NCBI GenBank assembly: GCA_913775315.1
Contig: CAJYIX010000007.1
Coordinates: forward strand, 1-64,000
Length of the DNA stretch: 64,000 nt
Reading direction: 5' to 3'
DNA from: an uncultured Sphingomonas sp.
GTDB lineage: Bacteria; Pseudomonadota; Alphaproteobacteria; Sphingomonadales; Sphingomonadaceae
Shown: positions 36,234 to 48,608 of the stretch, one piece after another
How the letters are laid out: each line of letters opens with the position of its first letter
How positions within the stretch are numbered: the stretch's first letter is position 1
Made by a program: the position numbers and the translations under genes
Notes under the pieces: model-generated
Databases searched by the model: none
What the model was told of the DNA's origin: nothing
Seen by the model: the letters and a program-made list of their open reading frames with translations, nothing else

Positions 36234-38624
36234 ATGAAGTTCACGCTGAGCTGGCTCAGGTCGCACCTCGACACCGACGCCGACCTCGACACGATCCTGA
36301 CCACGCTGACCCGCATCGGGCTTGAGGTCGAGGGCGTCGACAATCCGGCCGAGCGGCTGGCGGGGTTCCGCATTGCGCGCGTGCTGACCGCCGAGCGGCA
36401 TCCGCAGGCGGACAAGCTCCAGGTGCTGTCGGTCGATACGGGCGACGGGGCGCCGCTTCAGGTCGTGTGCGGGGCGCCCAACGCGCGCGCGGGCCTGGTC
36501 GGCGTGCTCGGGACGCCCGGCGCGGTCGTGCCGGCCAACGGGATGCAGCTTCGCGTGTCGGCGATCCGCGGCGTCGAATCGAACGGCATGATGTGCTCGA
36601 GCCGCGAGCTCGAGCTCGGCGACGATCATGACGGCATCATCGAGCTGGCCGAGGACGCGCCGGTCGGCACGCCCTTCGCCGCGTTTGCGGGGCTGGACGA
36701 TCCGATGATCGAGGTGTCGGTGACGCCGAACCGCCAAGACTGCATGGGCGTGCGCGGCATCGCCCGCGACCTCGCCGCCGCGGGGATCGGCACGCTCAAG
36801 TCGTTGGAGGACGCCTATCGCCTCGACGCACCGCTCGCCCCGGTGGAGGGCAGTGGTCCCGCGCCCGAGGTGCGGATCGAGGATGCGGAGGGTTGCCCGG
36901 CTTTCTACGCACAGGCGGTGCGCGGCGTGACCAACGGCGGCTCGCACGACTGGCTGCGCCGCCACCTGACCGCGATCGGGCAGAAGCCGATCTCGGCGCT
37001 GGTCGACATCACCAATTTCGTGTCGATCGATCTCGGCCGTCCGCTCCACGTCTATGACATGGCGAAGCTGAGCGGGCCGCTCGTGGCGCGCAAGGCGAAG
37101 GCGGGCGAGCAGGTGCTCGCGCTCAACGGCAAGACCTATACGCTGACCGCGGGCATGACCGTGATCGCCGACGACGTCGCGGTCCACGATATCGGCGGCA
37201 TCATGGGCGGCGAGGAATCGGGCGTGACCGACGCCACGACCGACGTGCTGATCGAATGCGCCTATTTCACGCCGGAGGCGATTGCGCGGACGGGACAGGC
37301 GCTGGCGCTCACCAGCGACGCGCGCCAGCGGTTCGAGCGCGGCGTCGATCCGGCATTCCTCGACCAGGGGCTCGCCATCGCCACGCATCTCGTCACCGCG
37401 CTGTGCGGCGGCATCCCCTCGGCGATCACGCGCGTCGGTGAAGCGCCTCTCGGCACCCGGCACTTCGCCTACGACCCGTCGCTCGCCGCCAGCCTCGGTG
37501 GCCTTGACGTTGCCCCCGACCGCCAGCGCGAGATCCTCGCCTCGCTCGGGTTCGAGGTGAGCGACGATTGGCGGGTCACGCCGCCGACGTGGCGCCGCGA
37601 CGTGGACGGGCCCGCCGATATCGTCGAGGAAGTGATCCGCATCGTCGGCCTCGACAACGTACCCTCGACCCCGCTGCCGCGCGCCGAGGGCGTGGCGCGC
37701 CCGACCGCGACGCCCGAGCAGCGCACCGAGCGGCGCCTGCGCCGCGCTGCTGCCGCGCGCGGCCTCAACGAAGCGGTGACGTGGAGCTTCCTGCCCGTGG
37801 CCCAGGCCGAAGTCTTCGGTGGCGGCGCGTGGACACTCGCCAATCCGATCAGCGAGGACATGAAGGTCATGCGCCCCTCGCTGCTCCCCGGCCTGTTGGC
37901 GGCGGCGCAGCGTAATCTGTCGCGCGGGGCGACCAGCGTTCGCTTGTTCGAGTTCGGCCGCCGCTACCTCGCCAATGCCGAGCGGCCGACGCTGGCCGTC
38001 GTTCTAGCGGGCGAGCGGTTGTCGCGCGGTTGGCAGTCAGGCAAGTCGCAGGCGTTCGATGCCTATGACGCCAAGGCCGAGGCGTTCGCGCTGCTCGAAG
38101 CCGCCGGTGCGCCGGTCGTCAACGTGTCGGTGATGGGCGAGGCGGGTGATGCGTGGCATCCGGGCCAGTCCGGCACGCTGCGGCTGGGGCCGAAGACTGT
38201 GCTTGCGGCGTTCGGGATCGTCCACCCCTCGGTCGTCAAGGCGTTCGACCTCGGCGGGCCGGTGGCGGCGGTCGAGCTCTACCCCGATGCGATCCCGGCC
38301 AAGCGGTCGTCGGGCTTTATGCGCGCGCCCTATGCGCCGCCTGCGCTTCAGGCCGTACGCCGCGACTTCGCATTCCTCGTGCCGGCATCGCTGTCGGCCG
38401 AGCAGCTCGTCCGCGCGGTGCGCGGCGCCGACAAGGCGGCGATCGTCGAGGCACGGCTGTTCGACGTGTTCGAGGGTGTGGGCGTGGGCGAGGGGATGAA
38501 GAGCCTTGCCATCGAGGTCGTGCTCCAGCCCGGCGACAAGAGCTTCACCGATGCCGACCTGAAGGCGATCGCCGATCGCGTGGTCGCGGCGGCAGGCAAG
38601 CTCGGCGCGGTGCTGCGGGGCTGA
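36234..38624 (+). CDS. pheT: Phenylalanyl-tRNA synthetase beta subunit
   Basis: 796 residues from ATG 36234 (MKFTLSWLRSHLDTDADLDT). Domains in order: a tRNA-binding EMAP-like domain (about 40-150, GFRIARVLTAERHPQADKLQ), the B3/B4 editing region, B5 (YFTPEAIARTGQALALTSDA ... RQRFERGVDP), and a C-terminal anticodon-binding FDX-ACB domain (VRRDFAFLVPASLSAEQLVRA). Partner of PheS. Confidence 0.97.
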   Translation: MKFTLSWLRSHLDTDADLDTILTTLTRIGLEVEGVDNPAERLAGFRIARVLTAERHPQADKLQVLSVDTGDGAPLQVVCGAPNARAGLVGVLGTPGAVVPANGMQLRVSAIRGVESNGMMCSSRELELGDDHDGIIELAEDAPVGTPFAAFAGLDDPMIEVSVTPNRQDCMGVRGIARDLAAAGIGTLKSLEDAYRLDAPLAPVEGSGPAPEVRIEDAEGCPAFYAQAVRGVTNGGSHDWLRRHLTAIGQKPISALVDITNFVSIDLGRPLHVYDMAKLSGPLVARKAKAGEQVLALNGKTYTLTAGMTVIADDVAVHDIGGIMGGEESGVTDATTDVLIECAYFTPEAIARTGQALALTSDARQRFERGVDPAFLDQGLAIATHLVTALCGGIPSAITRVGEAPLGTRHFAYDPSLAASLGGLDVAPDRQREILASLGFEVSDDWRVTPPTWRRDVDGPADIVEEVIRIVGLDNVPSTPLPRAEGVARPTATPEQRTERRLRRAAAARGLNEAVTWSFLPVAQAEVFGGGAWTLANPISEDMKVMRPSLLPGLLAAAQRNLSRGATSVRLFEFGRRYLANAERPTLAVVLAGERLSRGWQSGKSQAFDAYDAKAEAFALLEAAGAPVVNVSVMGEAGDAWHPGQSGTLRLGPKTVLAAFGIVHPSVVKAFDLGGPVAAVELYPDAIPAKRSSGFMRAPYAPPALQAVRRDFAFLVPASLSAEQLVRAVRGADKAAIVEARLFDVFEGVGVGEGMKSLAIEVVLQPGDKSFTDADLKAIADRVVAAAGKLGAVLRG

Positions 38625-38630
38625 CGGTTA

Positions 38631-38655
38631 GCCGGCCGGGGCTATCCCGGCCGGC
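38631..38655. terminator. Perfect hairpin between pheT and the LuxR-type gene
   Basis: GCCGGCCGGG/CCCGGCCGGC with a GCTAT loop, no T tract. Between convergent genes; weak terminator or repeat. Confidence 0.45.
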
Positions 38656-38663
38656 CGCGAGCC

Positions 38664-39422
38664 TTACTCGACGTAGATACCGACGACCTTCCACGCGCCA
38701 TCCTCGCGCTCGAAGGTGAGGGTTTCGAGCGCGTCGGCCTTGTTCGCGTACTGCGCGCGGAACTTGACCAGCTGATAGCCGGCGGGCGGGGCGGGAAGCT
38801 CCTCCTGCGACAGCAGCGTGCGAGTCTGCGCTTTGCCGAACCGGGCGCGGACCTGCTTGGAGGTCTTGGCCCACACCGCTCCGGTATTGAGCTTTCGGAA
38901 CGCCGCGCCGGTACCGCGATAGGTGCCGGCCCAGTCGTCGCGATCGAGCAGCGCGAGCCATTGCTTCGCCGCTTCCACGACCGACGCATCGACGGTCGAT
39001 TGGGTCGCGGGCGGGGTCCGGTAAAGAGTGGGAGACCCGATGCCGATCAGCGCGGCAATGGCGAGAGTGAGAAACATGAGCAGCACTCCGAAGATCGCGG
39101 CGGGGCCGATCCGCCGCCGCGCGCCGATGGCCGGCGCGGCTGTCTGATCGGACGGTCTCGCCGGGGGTGCTTCCCCGATTTTGCTGTCCCCGACGATTTC
39201 GGGGGTACTGCCCTCCGCCTCGAACAGGAGCCGCGCGGCTTCGCGACTGCTTGGCACGGCGAGTTTGCGCCGCGCCTCCCGCAGGCGTTCGTTGATCGTG
39301 TGGACCGACAGGTCGAGTGTGCGCGCCGCCGACTTGGCGTCATGACCGCGCACGATCAGTCGGAGCGTCGCCTTCTCCTTGTCGGTCAGTGCGTCGAGGT
39401 CGCGGGCAACGGGCATGTGCAT
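38664..39422 (-). CDS. LuxR-type HTH protein with membrane anchor and DUF4019 domain
   Basis: 252 residues. N-terminal LuxR-type HTH (LTDKEKATLRLIVRGHDAKS and SAARTLDLSVHTINERLREA, about 11-60); a linker; one membrane helix at about 105-128 (IGPAAIFGVLLMFLTLAIAA); a C-terminal periplasmic DUF4019 domain (AAKQWLALLDRDDWAGTYRG...). The order suggests a one-component regulator reading an envelope signal. Start ATG 39420-39422; a second ATG is two codons later. Target unknown. Confidence 0.85.
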   Translation of the reverse strand: MHMPVARDLDALTDKEKATLRLIVRGHDAKSAARTLDLSVHTINERLREARRKLAVPSSREAARLLFEAEGSTPEIVGDSKIGEAPPARPSDQTAAPAIGARRRIGPAAIFGVLLMFLTLAIAALIGIGSPTLYRTPPATQSTVDASVVEAAKQWLALLDRDDWAGTYRGTGAAFRKLNTGAVWAKTSKQVRARFGKAQTRTLLSQEELPAPPAGYQLVKFRAQYANKADALETLTFEREDGAWKVVGIYVE

Positions 39423-39483
39423 CGCCGCAGACTAGGGGGCGGGACCCGCGCCCCGCTACCCCAAAATCCTTGTAGGGAGCCGC

Positions 39484-39714
39484 TTACTCGCCGCGGTTGA
39501 GTGCGGGATCGGGCTCGAGCAGGCGGTGGAGGTGGACGACCACGTACTTCATTTCGGCATCGTCGACTGTCCGCTGCGCGGCGGCGCGCCAGGCCTTTTC
39601 GGCGCTGGCATAGTCGGGGAACAGGCCGACGATATCGAGGCCCTTCAGATCGGTGAAGTCGAGGGTCTGCGGATCGCTCACGCGGCCGCCGAAGACGAGA
39701 TGAAGCTTGCTCAT
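39484..39714 (-). CDS. DUF4170 family protein
   Basis: 76 residues: LHLVFGGRVSDPQTLDFTDL, DIVGLFPDYASAEKAWRAAA, and VVVHLHRLLEPD. The pattern is that of DUF4170, a small alphaproteobacterial family of unknown function. Standing alone between the LuxR-type gene and the stress operon. Confidence 0.85.
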   Translation of the reverse strand: MSKLHLVFGGRVSDPQTLDFTDLKGLDIVGLFPDYASAEKAWRAAAQRTVDDAEMKYVVVHLHRLLEPDPALNRGE

Positions 39715-39823
39715 GCGCCAAGGTTCCGATGCTAGGGGCTGTACCCGCGCTGGCGGCGGGCTGCGCCAGACCGCATAGCGGAATCGGCGCGTGGCTCAAG
39801 GGCTACGGCAGCCCGAAACAAAG

Positions 39824-39852
39824 CGTCACCCCGGGTCAGATCCGGGGTGACG
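39824..39852. repeat. CGTCACCCCGG palindromic repeat
   Basis: CGTCACCCCGG(GTCAGAT)CCGGGGTGACG, an exact inverted repeat of the family also seen near 2188 and 46433. It lies between DUF4170 and the stress operon, downstream of both. Confidence 0.75.
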
Positions 39853-39863
39853 ATGAGGAGGTG

Positions 39864-40295
39864 TCAGGCGGCGGACTTCACCGCGTCGCGCGCCGCGTTG
39901 GCGACGTTGCCGAGCAGCGTCGAGGCCTTTTCCTTGGCGTTGTTCTTGTCGGGGATCAGCGCCTCGATCTCTTGGCGACCGGCATCGCGGGCGGCGCGGA
40001 CAGCGGCACCGGCGCCGTCGGTCAGGCGCTTGCCGAGCGGCCCCAGCGTTTCGCGTTCCCGCTGCGTCCGGGGCAGCAGCGCGCCGATCGCGACGCCGAT
40101 CGCGACGCCGCCGAGCAGCGCGGCGAGCGGGTTGCTCTCGATCCCGTCGGCGGTCTTCGTCGCCGCCTTGGTCGCGGCGTCCTTCGTCACTTCGACGGCG
40201 TGCGTCGTCGTTTCCTTCGTCGCCTCGACCGCATGGGTCGCCGCGTCGCGGGCGCGATCGGTCAGGGTTGCCTTGGTCGGATCATGGTCGGTCAT
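39864..40295 (-). CDS. YtxH-like membrane-associated stress protein (fourth gene of the operon)
   Basis: 143 residues from ATG 40293-40295. An Ala/Thr-rich helical N-terminus with repeats (ATHAVEATKETTTHAVEVTK), a short hydrophobic stretch (NPLAALLGGVAIGVAIGALL, about 55-74), then a charged helix. Resembles DUF883/YtxH stress proteins. Overlaps the DUF3618 gene by ATGA. Membrane role is inferred. Confidence 0.75.
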   Translation of the reverse strand: MTDHDPTKATLTDRARDAATHAVEATKETTTHAVEVTKDAATKAATKTADGIESNPLAALLGGVAIGVAIGALLPRTQRERETLGPLGKRLTDGAGAAVRAARDAGRQEIEALIPDKNNAKEKASTLLGNVANAARDAVKSAA

Positions 40296-40609
40296 GAGGG
40301 GTGTCCTTCGACAAGTTCGATGGGGTCGGGTTCGGGAGCCGGCGACCGGGTCAACCGGCGGAATAGGCCGAAGATCGGCTTGCGCGCGAGGAGCAGCAGC
40401 GCGCCGCCCGCGACCGATCCGGCGAGAACGGGGCGTGCCCGGGCGGTTTCGACGGTCTGCTCGGCCACGTCGATCGCCTTCTCGCGCGCACTCTCGACCG
40501 CCTCGCTGACCAGCGTTGCGGGCGACAGGCGCGTCTTCAGCCGGTCGAGATTGCCGATCAGGTCGGCGCGCGCGGCGTCGGCCTCGGCCCGTGCCTTGTC
40601 CGCGCTCAT
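40292..40609 (-). CDS. DUF3618 domain protein (third gene of the operon)
   Basis: 105 residues from ATG 40607-40609 (MSADKARAEADAARADLIGN). DUF3618 pattern: ADLIGNLDRLKTRLSPATLV, then a hydrophobic stretch (VLAGSVAGGALLLLAR). A small membrane-linked family common in alphaproteobacteria. Coupled by ATGA to both neighbours. Confidence 0.85.
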   Translation of the reverse strand: MSADKARAEADAARADLIGNLDRLKTRLSPATLVSEAVESAREKAIDVAEQTVETARARPVLAGSVAGGALLLLARKPIFGLFRRLTRSPAPEPDPIELVEGHPS

Positions 40610-40947
40610 GCCGCACCGCCAAAGGCACGGCGGATGCGCGACAGGCCGAGAAGGCCGAGGATGGCAGTCACCGCCAGCGCGGCGGCGACGACGATCAGCG
40701 TCGCGATGCCCGTGCCGACGCGCGGCGCCAGCGTGAGGACGAGGCCGACGAGCAGAGCCGCTAACGCTGCCTGCGCGATGCCGGCGGCCGCGAGCGCCAG
40801 GCCGATACCGAGCCCGGCATCCTTGCCGCGCTCGGAAACCAGCGCCTTGCCATAGGCGACCTCGGCGCGCGCCCACCGCTTGGCATCGTCGACCGCCTGC
40901 ATCGCCAGCGCGGCAATGCCGGGTTCCTCGGTTGGCGAAGTTGCCAT
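40606..40947 (-). CDS. Phage-holin-superfamily (DUF1469-like) membrane protein (second gene)
   Basis: 113 residues with two strong membrane helices (about 47-70 and 79-100: IGLALAAAGIAQAALAALLV, GTGIATLIVVAAALAVTAIL). Resembles the PF07332 holin-like family found beside DUF3618 in stress operons, not a phage gene here. Coupled to DUF3618 by ATGA. Confidence 0.85.
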   Translation of the reverse strand: MATSPTEEPGIAALAMQAVDDAKRWARAEVAYGKALVSERGKDAGLGIGLALAAAGIAQAALAALLVGLVLTLAPRVGTGIATLIVVAAALAVTAILGLLGLSRIRRAFGGAA

Positions 40948-40955
40948 GCGCGGGT

Positions 40956-41438
40956 TCAGACCGTCGTCTTGGTCGTCACGGCCGGCTCGACGCCCGCCTT
41001 GACGACGCGGGCGAGGATGAAGCCGAGCGCCGCCGCGGTGCCGATCGCGACCGCGGGGCTCTTGCGAACCAGGCCGCGCACATCCTCGAGCAACTCGTCG
41101 ACGTCCTTGGCGTCGAGCTGGCTGGCGAAGCCGCCGAGCGACTGCGCGGCTGACCGGGCATAATCGCCATATTGCGCGCCCAGCTTGTCATCGACCTGAC
41201 CGGCGGCGTCTTCCATCATCTTGGCGAACTCATTGAGCGCGCCCGACGCCTTGGCCTTCCCGTCGCCCGCCAGCGAGCGTGCCTTATCAGCCGCCTGGTT
41301 GCCGAGCTTCGACGCTTCGGTCTTGATCGTGTCCTTGGTCGTGCGCGCGGTCGACGCCTCGAACGTCACGTCGCCCGCCTCGGCCGTCAGCGGCACCGCG
41401 GGTTCGAACGTCGGTTCGACGTTGTTGTGGTCAGCCAT
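40956..41438 (-). CDS. DUF883-like helical stress protein (first gene of the operon)
   Basis: 160 residues from ATG 41436-41438 (MADHNNVEPTFEPAVPLTAE), ribosome binding site GGAGGG. A long amphipathic helical region (KLGNQAADKARSLAGDGKAK...) and a C-terminal membrane helix (AVAIGTAAALGFILARVVKA). Like ElaB/YqjD and DUF883 proteins that tether to the inner membrane in stress. First gene behind an EcfG-type promoter. Confidence 0.8.
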   Translation of the reverse strand: MADHNNVEPTFEPAVPLTAEAGDVTFEASTARTTKDTIKTEASKLGNQAADKARSLAGDGKAKASGALNEFAKMMEDAAGQVDDKLGAQYGDYARSAAQSLGGFASQLDAKDVDELLEDVRGLVRKSPAVAIGTAAALGFILARVVKAGVEPAVTTKTTV

Positions 41439-41465
41439 TTGAAATCCCTCCGTCGTTTGCCGAAC

Positions 41466-41490
41466 AACCGCATGGCTCTTCACGGGTTCC
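41466..41490 (-). promoter_or_regulatory. EcfG-type general stress promoter
   Basis: On the minus strand GGAAC (41486-41490), 17 bp, GTT (41466-41468): the GGAAC-N17-18-(G)TT pattern of alphaproteobacterial EcfG sigma factors. It lies 28 bp before the first ATG of the four-gene operon. Confidence 0.75.
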
Positions 41491-41572
41491 ATACGAAACG
41501 ACGCCCGGCACCGTTTGCGCGCCCGGCATCGGCCCGCTAAGGGCGGCGCCGAGCCTGCTGCCCCAAGCTTAG

Positions 41573-42865
<1,293 letters not shown>

Positions 42866-42896
42866 TTAAAGGCGCGTTCGAGATGATAAGGATAAC

Positions 42897-43217
42897 ATGT
42901 CGAACGCGCCCAAGAACCGCCTGATGCCGTTGTTGCAGAGCGCCGGGATTCCGGCGCTCGCAATCGTCTTCATGGGTTTCTTCGGCTATTATGCCGTGGC
43001 CGGGCCGAACGGCCTGCTGCGCTATCGCGAATACAGCCGCGCCTATGCCAAGCGCGAGGCGGAGTTCGCGCAGCTAGACAAACGGCGCGCGGCGCTGCGC
43101 AATCAGGTAGCGCTGCTCGATCCGAAGCGCGGCGCCAACCCCGACATGGTCGACGAACTGGTCCGCAAGGAACTGAACGTCGCGCATCCGGACGAGATCA
43201 TCGTCCCGCTCAACTGA
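42897..43217 (+). CDS. ftsB: Cell-division protein FtsB
   Basis: 106 residues of the septum initiator family. One membrane helix (about 18-36, IPALAIVFMGFFGYYAVAG), then a coiled-coil region (EFAQLDKRRAALRNQVALLD) and a conserved end (NPDMVDELVRKELNVAHPDE). Works with FtsL and FtsQ at the division site. Located after eno, the usual position. Confidence 0.93.
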   Translation: MSNAPKNRLMPLLQSAGIPALAIVFMGFFGYYAVAGPNGLLRYREYSRAYAKREAEFAQLDKRRAALRNQVALLDPKRGANPDMVDELVRKELNVAHPDEIIVPLN

Positions 43218-43266
43218 TCGCGGGCTTGCGGCCAATTCGGTGGACGTTCAGACTTTCGCCGCATAG

Positions 43267-43542
43267 ATGGAACGCGTGAACCTGCTGCCGATCCTTTATG
43301 CGTTTCTCGCCGCGATCACCGGGCTTTCGCTCGGCGGTGTCGCGGACGCTCGCGTGGCGCGGCCGGCGGTCGCCGCAAGCTTTACGCAGCCGAGTGTCGC
43401 GCAGGCCGTCCAGGCGGCGAAGCGTCGTGATCCCGTTGCGGCGATACGTCCGCTCCCGACCCTCGAGCGATCGCAGGTCTTCGCGCAGGTCTCGCTGACC
43501 GTCCTACCGATCGAGCGCATTCCCGCCCGCCGGCGCGAGTAA
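43267..43542 (+). CDS. Small secreted protein of unknown function
   Basis: 91 residues with an N-terminal signal-like segment ([20 protein letters not shown]) followed by a basic, Ala/Val-rich, probably unstructured tail. No domain recognised, no strong ribosome binding site in the 50-bp spacer. Keep as likely but unproven. Confidence 0.5.
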   Translation: MERVNLLPILYAFLAAITGLSLGGVADARVARPAVAASFTQPSVAQAVQAAKRRDPVAAIRPLPTLERSQVFAQVSLTVLPIERIPARRRE

Positions 43543-43657
43543 CCCCGGCGCCGGCGCGGGAACCCGCGCGCGCCCTTCGCATTTCCTCATTTCATTACGC
43601 CCCCGACAGGTGCGCCCGCGCGCCCGGCGGCGATCCGATTTCAGACAGGACACCATC

Positions 43658-46387
<2,730 letters not shown>

Positions 46388-46432
46388 CGATCGGGGGAGC
46401 GGGTCGTTATCCTGCCCCCGCAAACGTTCTTT

Positions 46433-46513
46433 CGTCACCCCGGGGCTTGACCCGGGGTCCCGCTTCTTGCTCCTTCAAAAGCAGTGGGACCCCGGATCAA
46501 GTCCGGGGTGACG
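46433..46513. repeat. Composite palindromic repeat after secA
   Basis: CGTCACCCCGGGGCTTGACCCGGGGTCCC ... (split here) ... GGGACCCCGGATCAAGTCCGGGGTGACG: nested inverted arms of the same family as at 2188 and 39824. Confidence 0.75.
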
Positions 46514-46586
46514 TGTTCTGGTTGTGAAGCGAACCGCCCAAAGCCTGCAGTGGCGCTCGGTTCGCACCGCCGCTAGACCGACCTCG

Positions 46587-48608
46587 ATGCTTCGCTTCCT
46601 CGCGCTCCTCGTCGCCGTTTTTCTAACTGCCCCCGCCGCAGCACAGCTGGCGGGACAGCCGCGCCACATCGCCATCGAACTCGTCGCCGAGAGCGAAACG
46701 CCCGCGCCGGGCAGCGAGGTGACGCTCGCCTTCGCATCGCGACCCGACAAGGGCTGGCACGGCTATTGGCAGAACCCCGGCGATGCCGGTGTCGCGACGA
46801 CGCTGAAATGGACGCTGCCCGCGGGGGTGACTGCCGGACCGCTTGAATATCCGGTGCCGCAGCGGCTCGTGATCGCGGGCCTCATGAACTATGTCTACGA
46901 GGGGCCGTTCGCACAGTTCGTGCGGTTGAAGGTCCCTGCCGGCCTTGCCACCGGCACGCGTCTGCCGATCGCGGTCGAGGCCGATTATCTCGTCTGCACC
47001 GACCAGATCTGCGTGCCCGAACGTGCGCAGCTCTCCACCGTCCTGACGGTCGGCGACGGCGCGATCACGCCTGAGCGGCGCGCGCAGTTCGACGGATGGC
47101 GCCGAGCGCTGCCCAAGCCGCTCGGCAGCGCCGCGGCCTTTGCGGTCGAGGCCGGAAAGATGCGGGTCGCGGTGCCGTGGCCGGCGGATCAGCCGGCGGA
47201 CGGCGCCTATTTCTTTCCGCTCACCGATGGCGCAATCACCTATGCCGCGGCGCAGTCGATCGGTCGTGCCGGAGACCGCCTCGTCATCGAGACGCAGGCC
47301 GGCGGCAAGGTGCCGGGCGAGGTCGCGGGCGTTCTTGCCCTCGGCGACGGGCGCGGCTTCACCGTGCGCGCGGTGCCGGGCGCGGTGCCGGCGGCGATTG
47401 CATCGAATGCCTATGACTGGCGCGCGATCCTCGTGGCCTTTGCCGGTGCGGTGCTCGGCGGCCTGATCCTCAATGTCATGCCCTGCGTCTTCCCGATCCT
47501 GAGCCTCAAGGCGCTCAGCCTCGCACGAGCAGGCGGGGACGAGCGCGGTGCGCGGGTGGAGGCTCTGGCCTATTCGGCCGGCGTCATCGCCGTCTGTCTC
47601 GCACTTGGCGGTGCGTTGCTGGCGCTCCGCGCGGGTGGTGCGACGGTGGGCTGGGCGTTCCAGCTCCAAGACCCGCGCGTCATCTTCGTCCTGTTGCTGC
47701 TCGTCACCGGGATCGCGCTCAACCTTGCCGGCTTGTTCGAGCTGTCGGCGCCGGGCGCGGTCAATCGCATGGCGGCGAGCGGCAAGGGCGGGGCGTTCAT
47801 GACGGGTGCGCTCGCCGCGTTCGTGGCGACGCCGTGCACCGGGCCGTTCATGGCCGCGGCGCTGGGGGCGGCGCTGGTGCTGCCGACCGCGGCGGCGCTG
47901 ATGATCTTTGCTGGCCTTGGCCTAGGCCTTGCTATTCCGTTCCTGCTGATCGGGTTCGTGCCGGCGCTGCGCCGACGGATGCCGAAGCCCGGTCCGTGGA
48001 TGGCGACGTTCCGCCACATCCTGTCGGTGCCGATGTTCCTGACCGCGCTGGCCCTCGCCTGGGTGCTGGGCAAGCAGGCGGGCGTCGACGGGATGACGCT
48101 GGGGCTTGGCGCGGTGCTGGTCGCGGCGCTGGCGCTCTGGTGGACGGGCGTGCGGCAGGGGCGGGGGAAGAGCCTTGCCTGGGTCCCGGCGGCATTGGGT
48201 ATTGCCCTTGCGCTGGCGGTGATGCTTCGGATCGAACAGCGTCCGGCGCAGGCGGCGGAAGCCACCGCGCTGGGTGCCAAGCCTTTCACCGAAGCCTCGC
48301 TCGCGGCGCTCCGGGCGGAGAACAAGCCCGTATTCGCCTATTTCACCGCCGACTGGTGCGTCGCGTGCAAGGTCAACGAAAAGGCGGCGATCGAGACCGA
48401 CACCGTCGCCGATGCGTTCAAGAAGGGCGGGGTCGAAGTGCTGGTCGGCGACTGGACCAATGGCGACCCGGCGATGGGCCGCTTCATCGAACAGCATAAC
48501 CGCGCCGGCGTGCCGCTATACCTCTGGTACGCGCCGGGGGCTGCGAAGCCGCGCGTCCTGCCGCAGCTCCTGACCCCCGCGATGCTCGCGGCGCTGCCGG
48601 ATAGCTAG
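46587..48608 (+). CDS. DsbD/ScsB-like thiol:disulfide interchange protein
   Basis: 673 residues from ATG 46587 with a signal peptide (LRFLALLVAVFLTAPAAAQ). N-terminal periplasmic domain with a Cys pair (LVCTDQICVPE); eight-helix core with the reactive Cys pair in NVMPCVFPIL and ATPCTGPFMAA; C-terminal thioredoxin domain WCVACK. It moves electrons from cytoplasm to periplasm. The layout suits ScsB-type proteins (copper-related in some bacteria). A GTG at 46524 lies in the repeat and is rejected. Its stop overlaps the cysS stop. Confidence 0.9.
   Translation: MLRFLALLVAVFLTAPAAAQLAGQPRHIAIELVAESETPAPGSEVTLAFASRPDKGWHGYWQNPGDAGVATTLKWTLPAGVTAGPLEYPVPQRLVIAGLMNYVYEGPFAQFVRLKVPAGLATGTRLPIAVEADYLVCTDQICVPERAQLSTVLTVGDGAITPERRAQFDGWRRALPKPLGSAAAFAVEAGKMRVAVPWPADQPADGAYFFPLTDGAITYAAAQSIGRAGDRLVIETQAGGKVPGEVAGVLALGDGRGFTVRAVPGAVPAAIASNAYDWRAILVAFAGAVLGGLILNVMPCVFPILSLKALSLARAGGDERGARVEALAYSAGVIAVCLALGGALLALRAGGATVGWAFQLQDPRVIFVLLLLVTGIALNLAGLFELSAPGAVNRMAASGKGGAFMTGALAAFVATPCTGPFMAAALGAALVLPTAAALMIFAGLGLGLAIPFLLIGFVPALRRRMPKPGPWMATFRHILSVPMFLTALALAWVLGKQAGVDGMTLGLGAVLVAALALWWTGVRQGRGKSLAWVPAALGIALALAVMLRIEQRPAQAAEATALGAKPFTEASLAALRAENKPVFAYFTADWCVACKVNEKAAIETDTVADAFKKGGVEVLVGDWTNGDPAMGRFIEQHNRAGVPLYLWYAPGAAKPRVLPQLLTPAMLAALPDS

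Noticed and set aside
39715-39863. A tRNA or other structured RNA in the gap
   Set aside because: Only the CGTCACCCCGG hairpin is present; no cloverleaf or CCA-type end was found.
40606-40947. Phage holin at 40.6 kb as sign of a second prophage
   Set aside because: It is in an EcfG-type stress operon with DUF3618, and no phage gene is near.
46433-46513. CRISPR array
   Set aside because: The repeats are nested inverted arms, not spaced direct repeats, and no cas gene is present.
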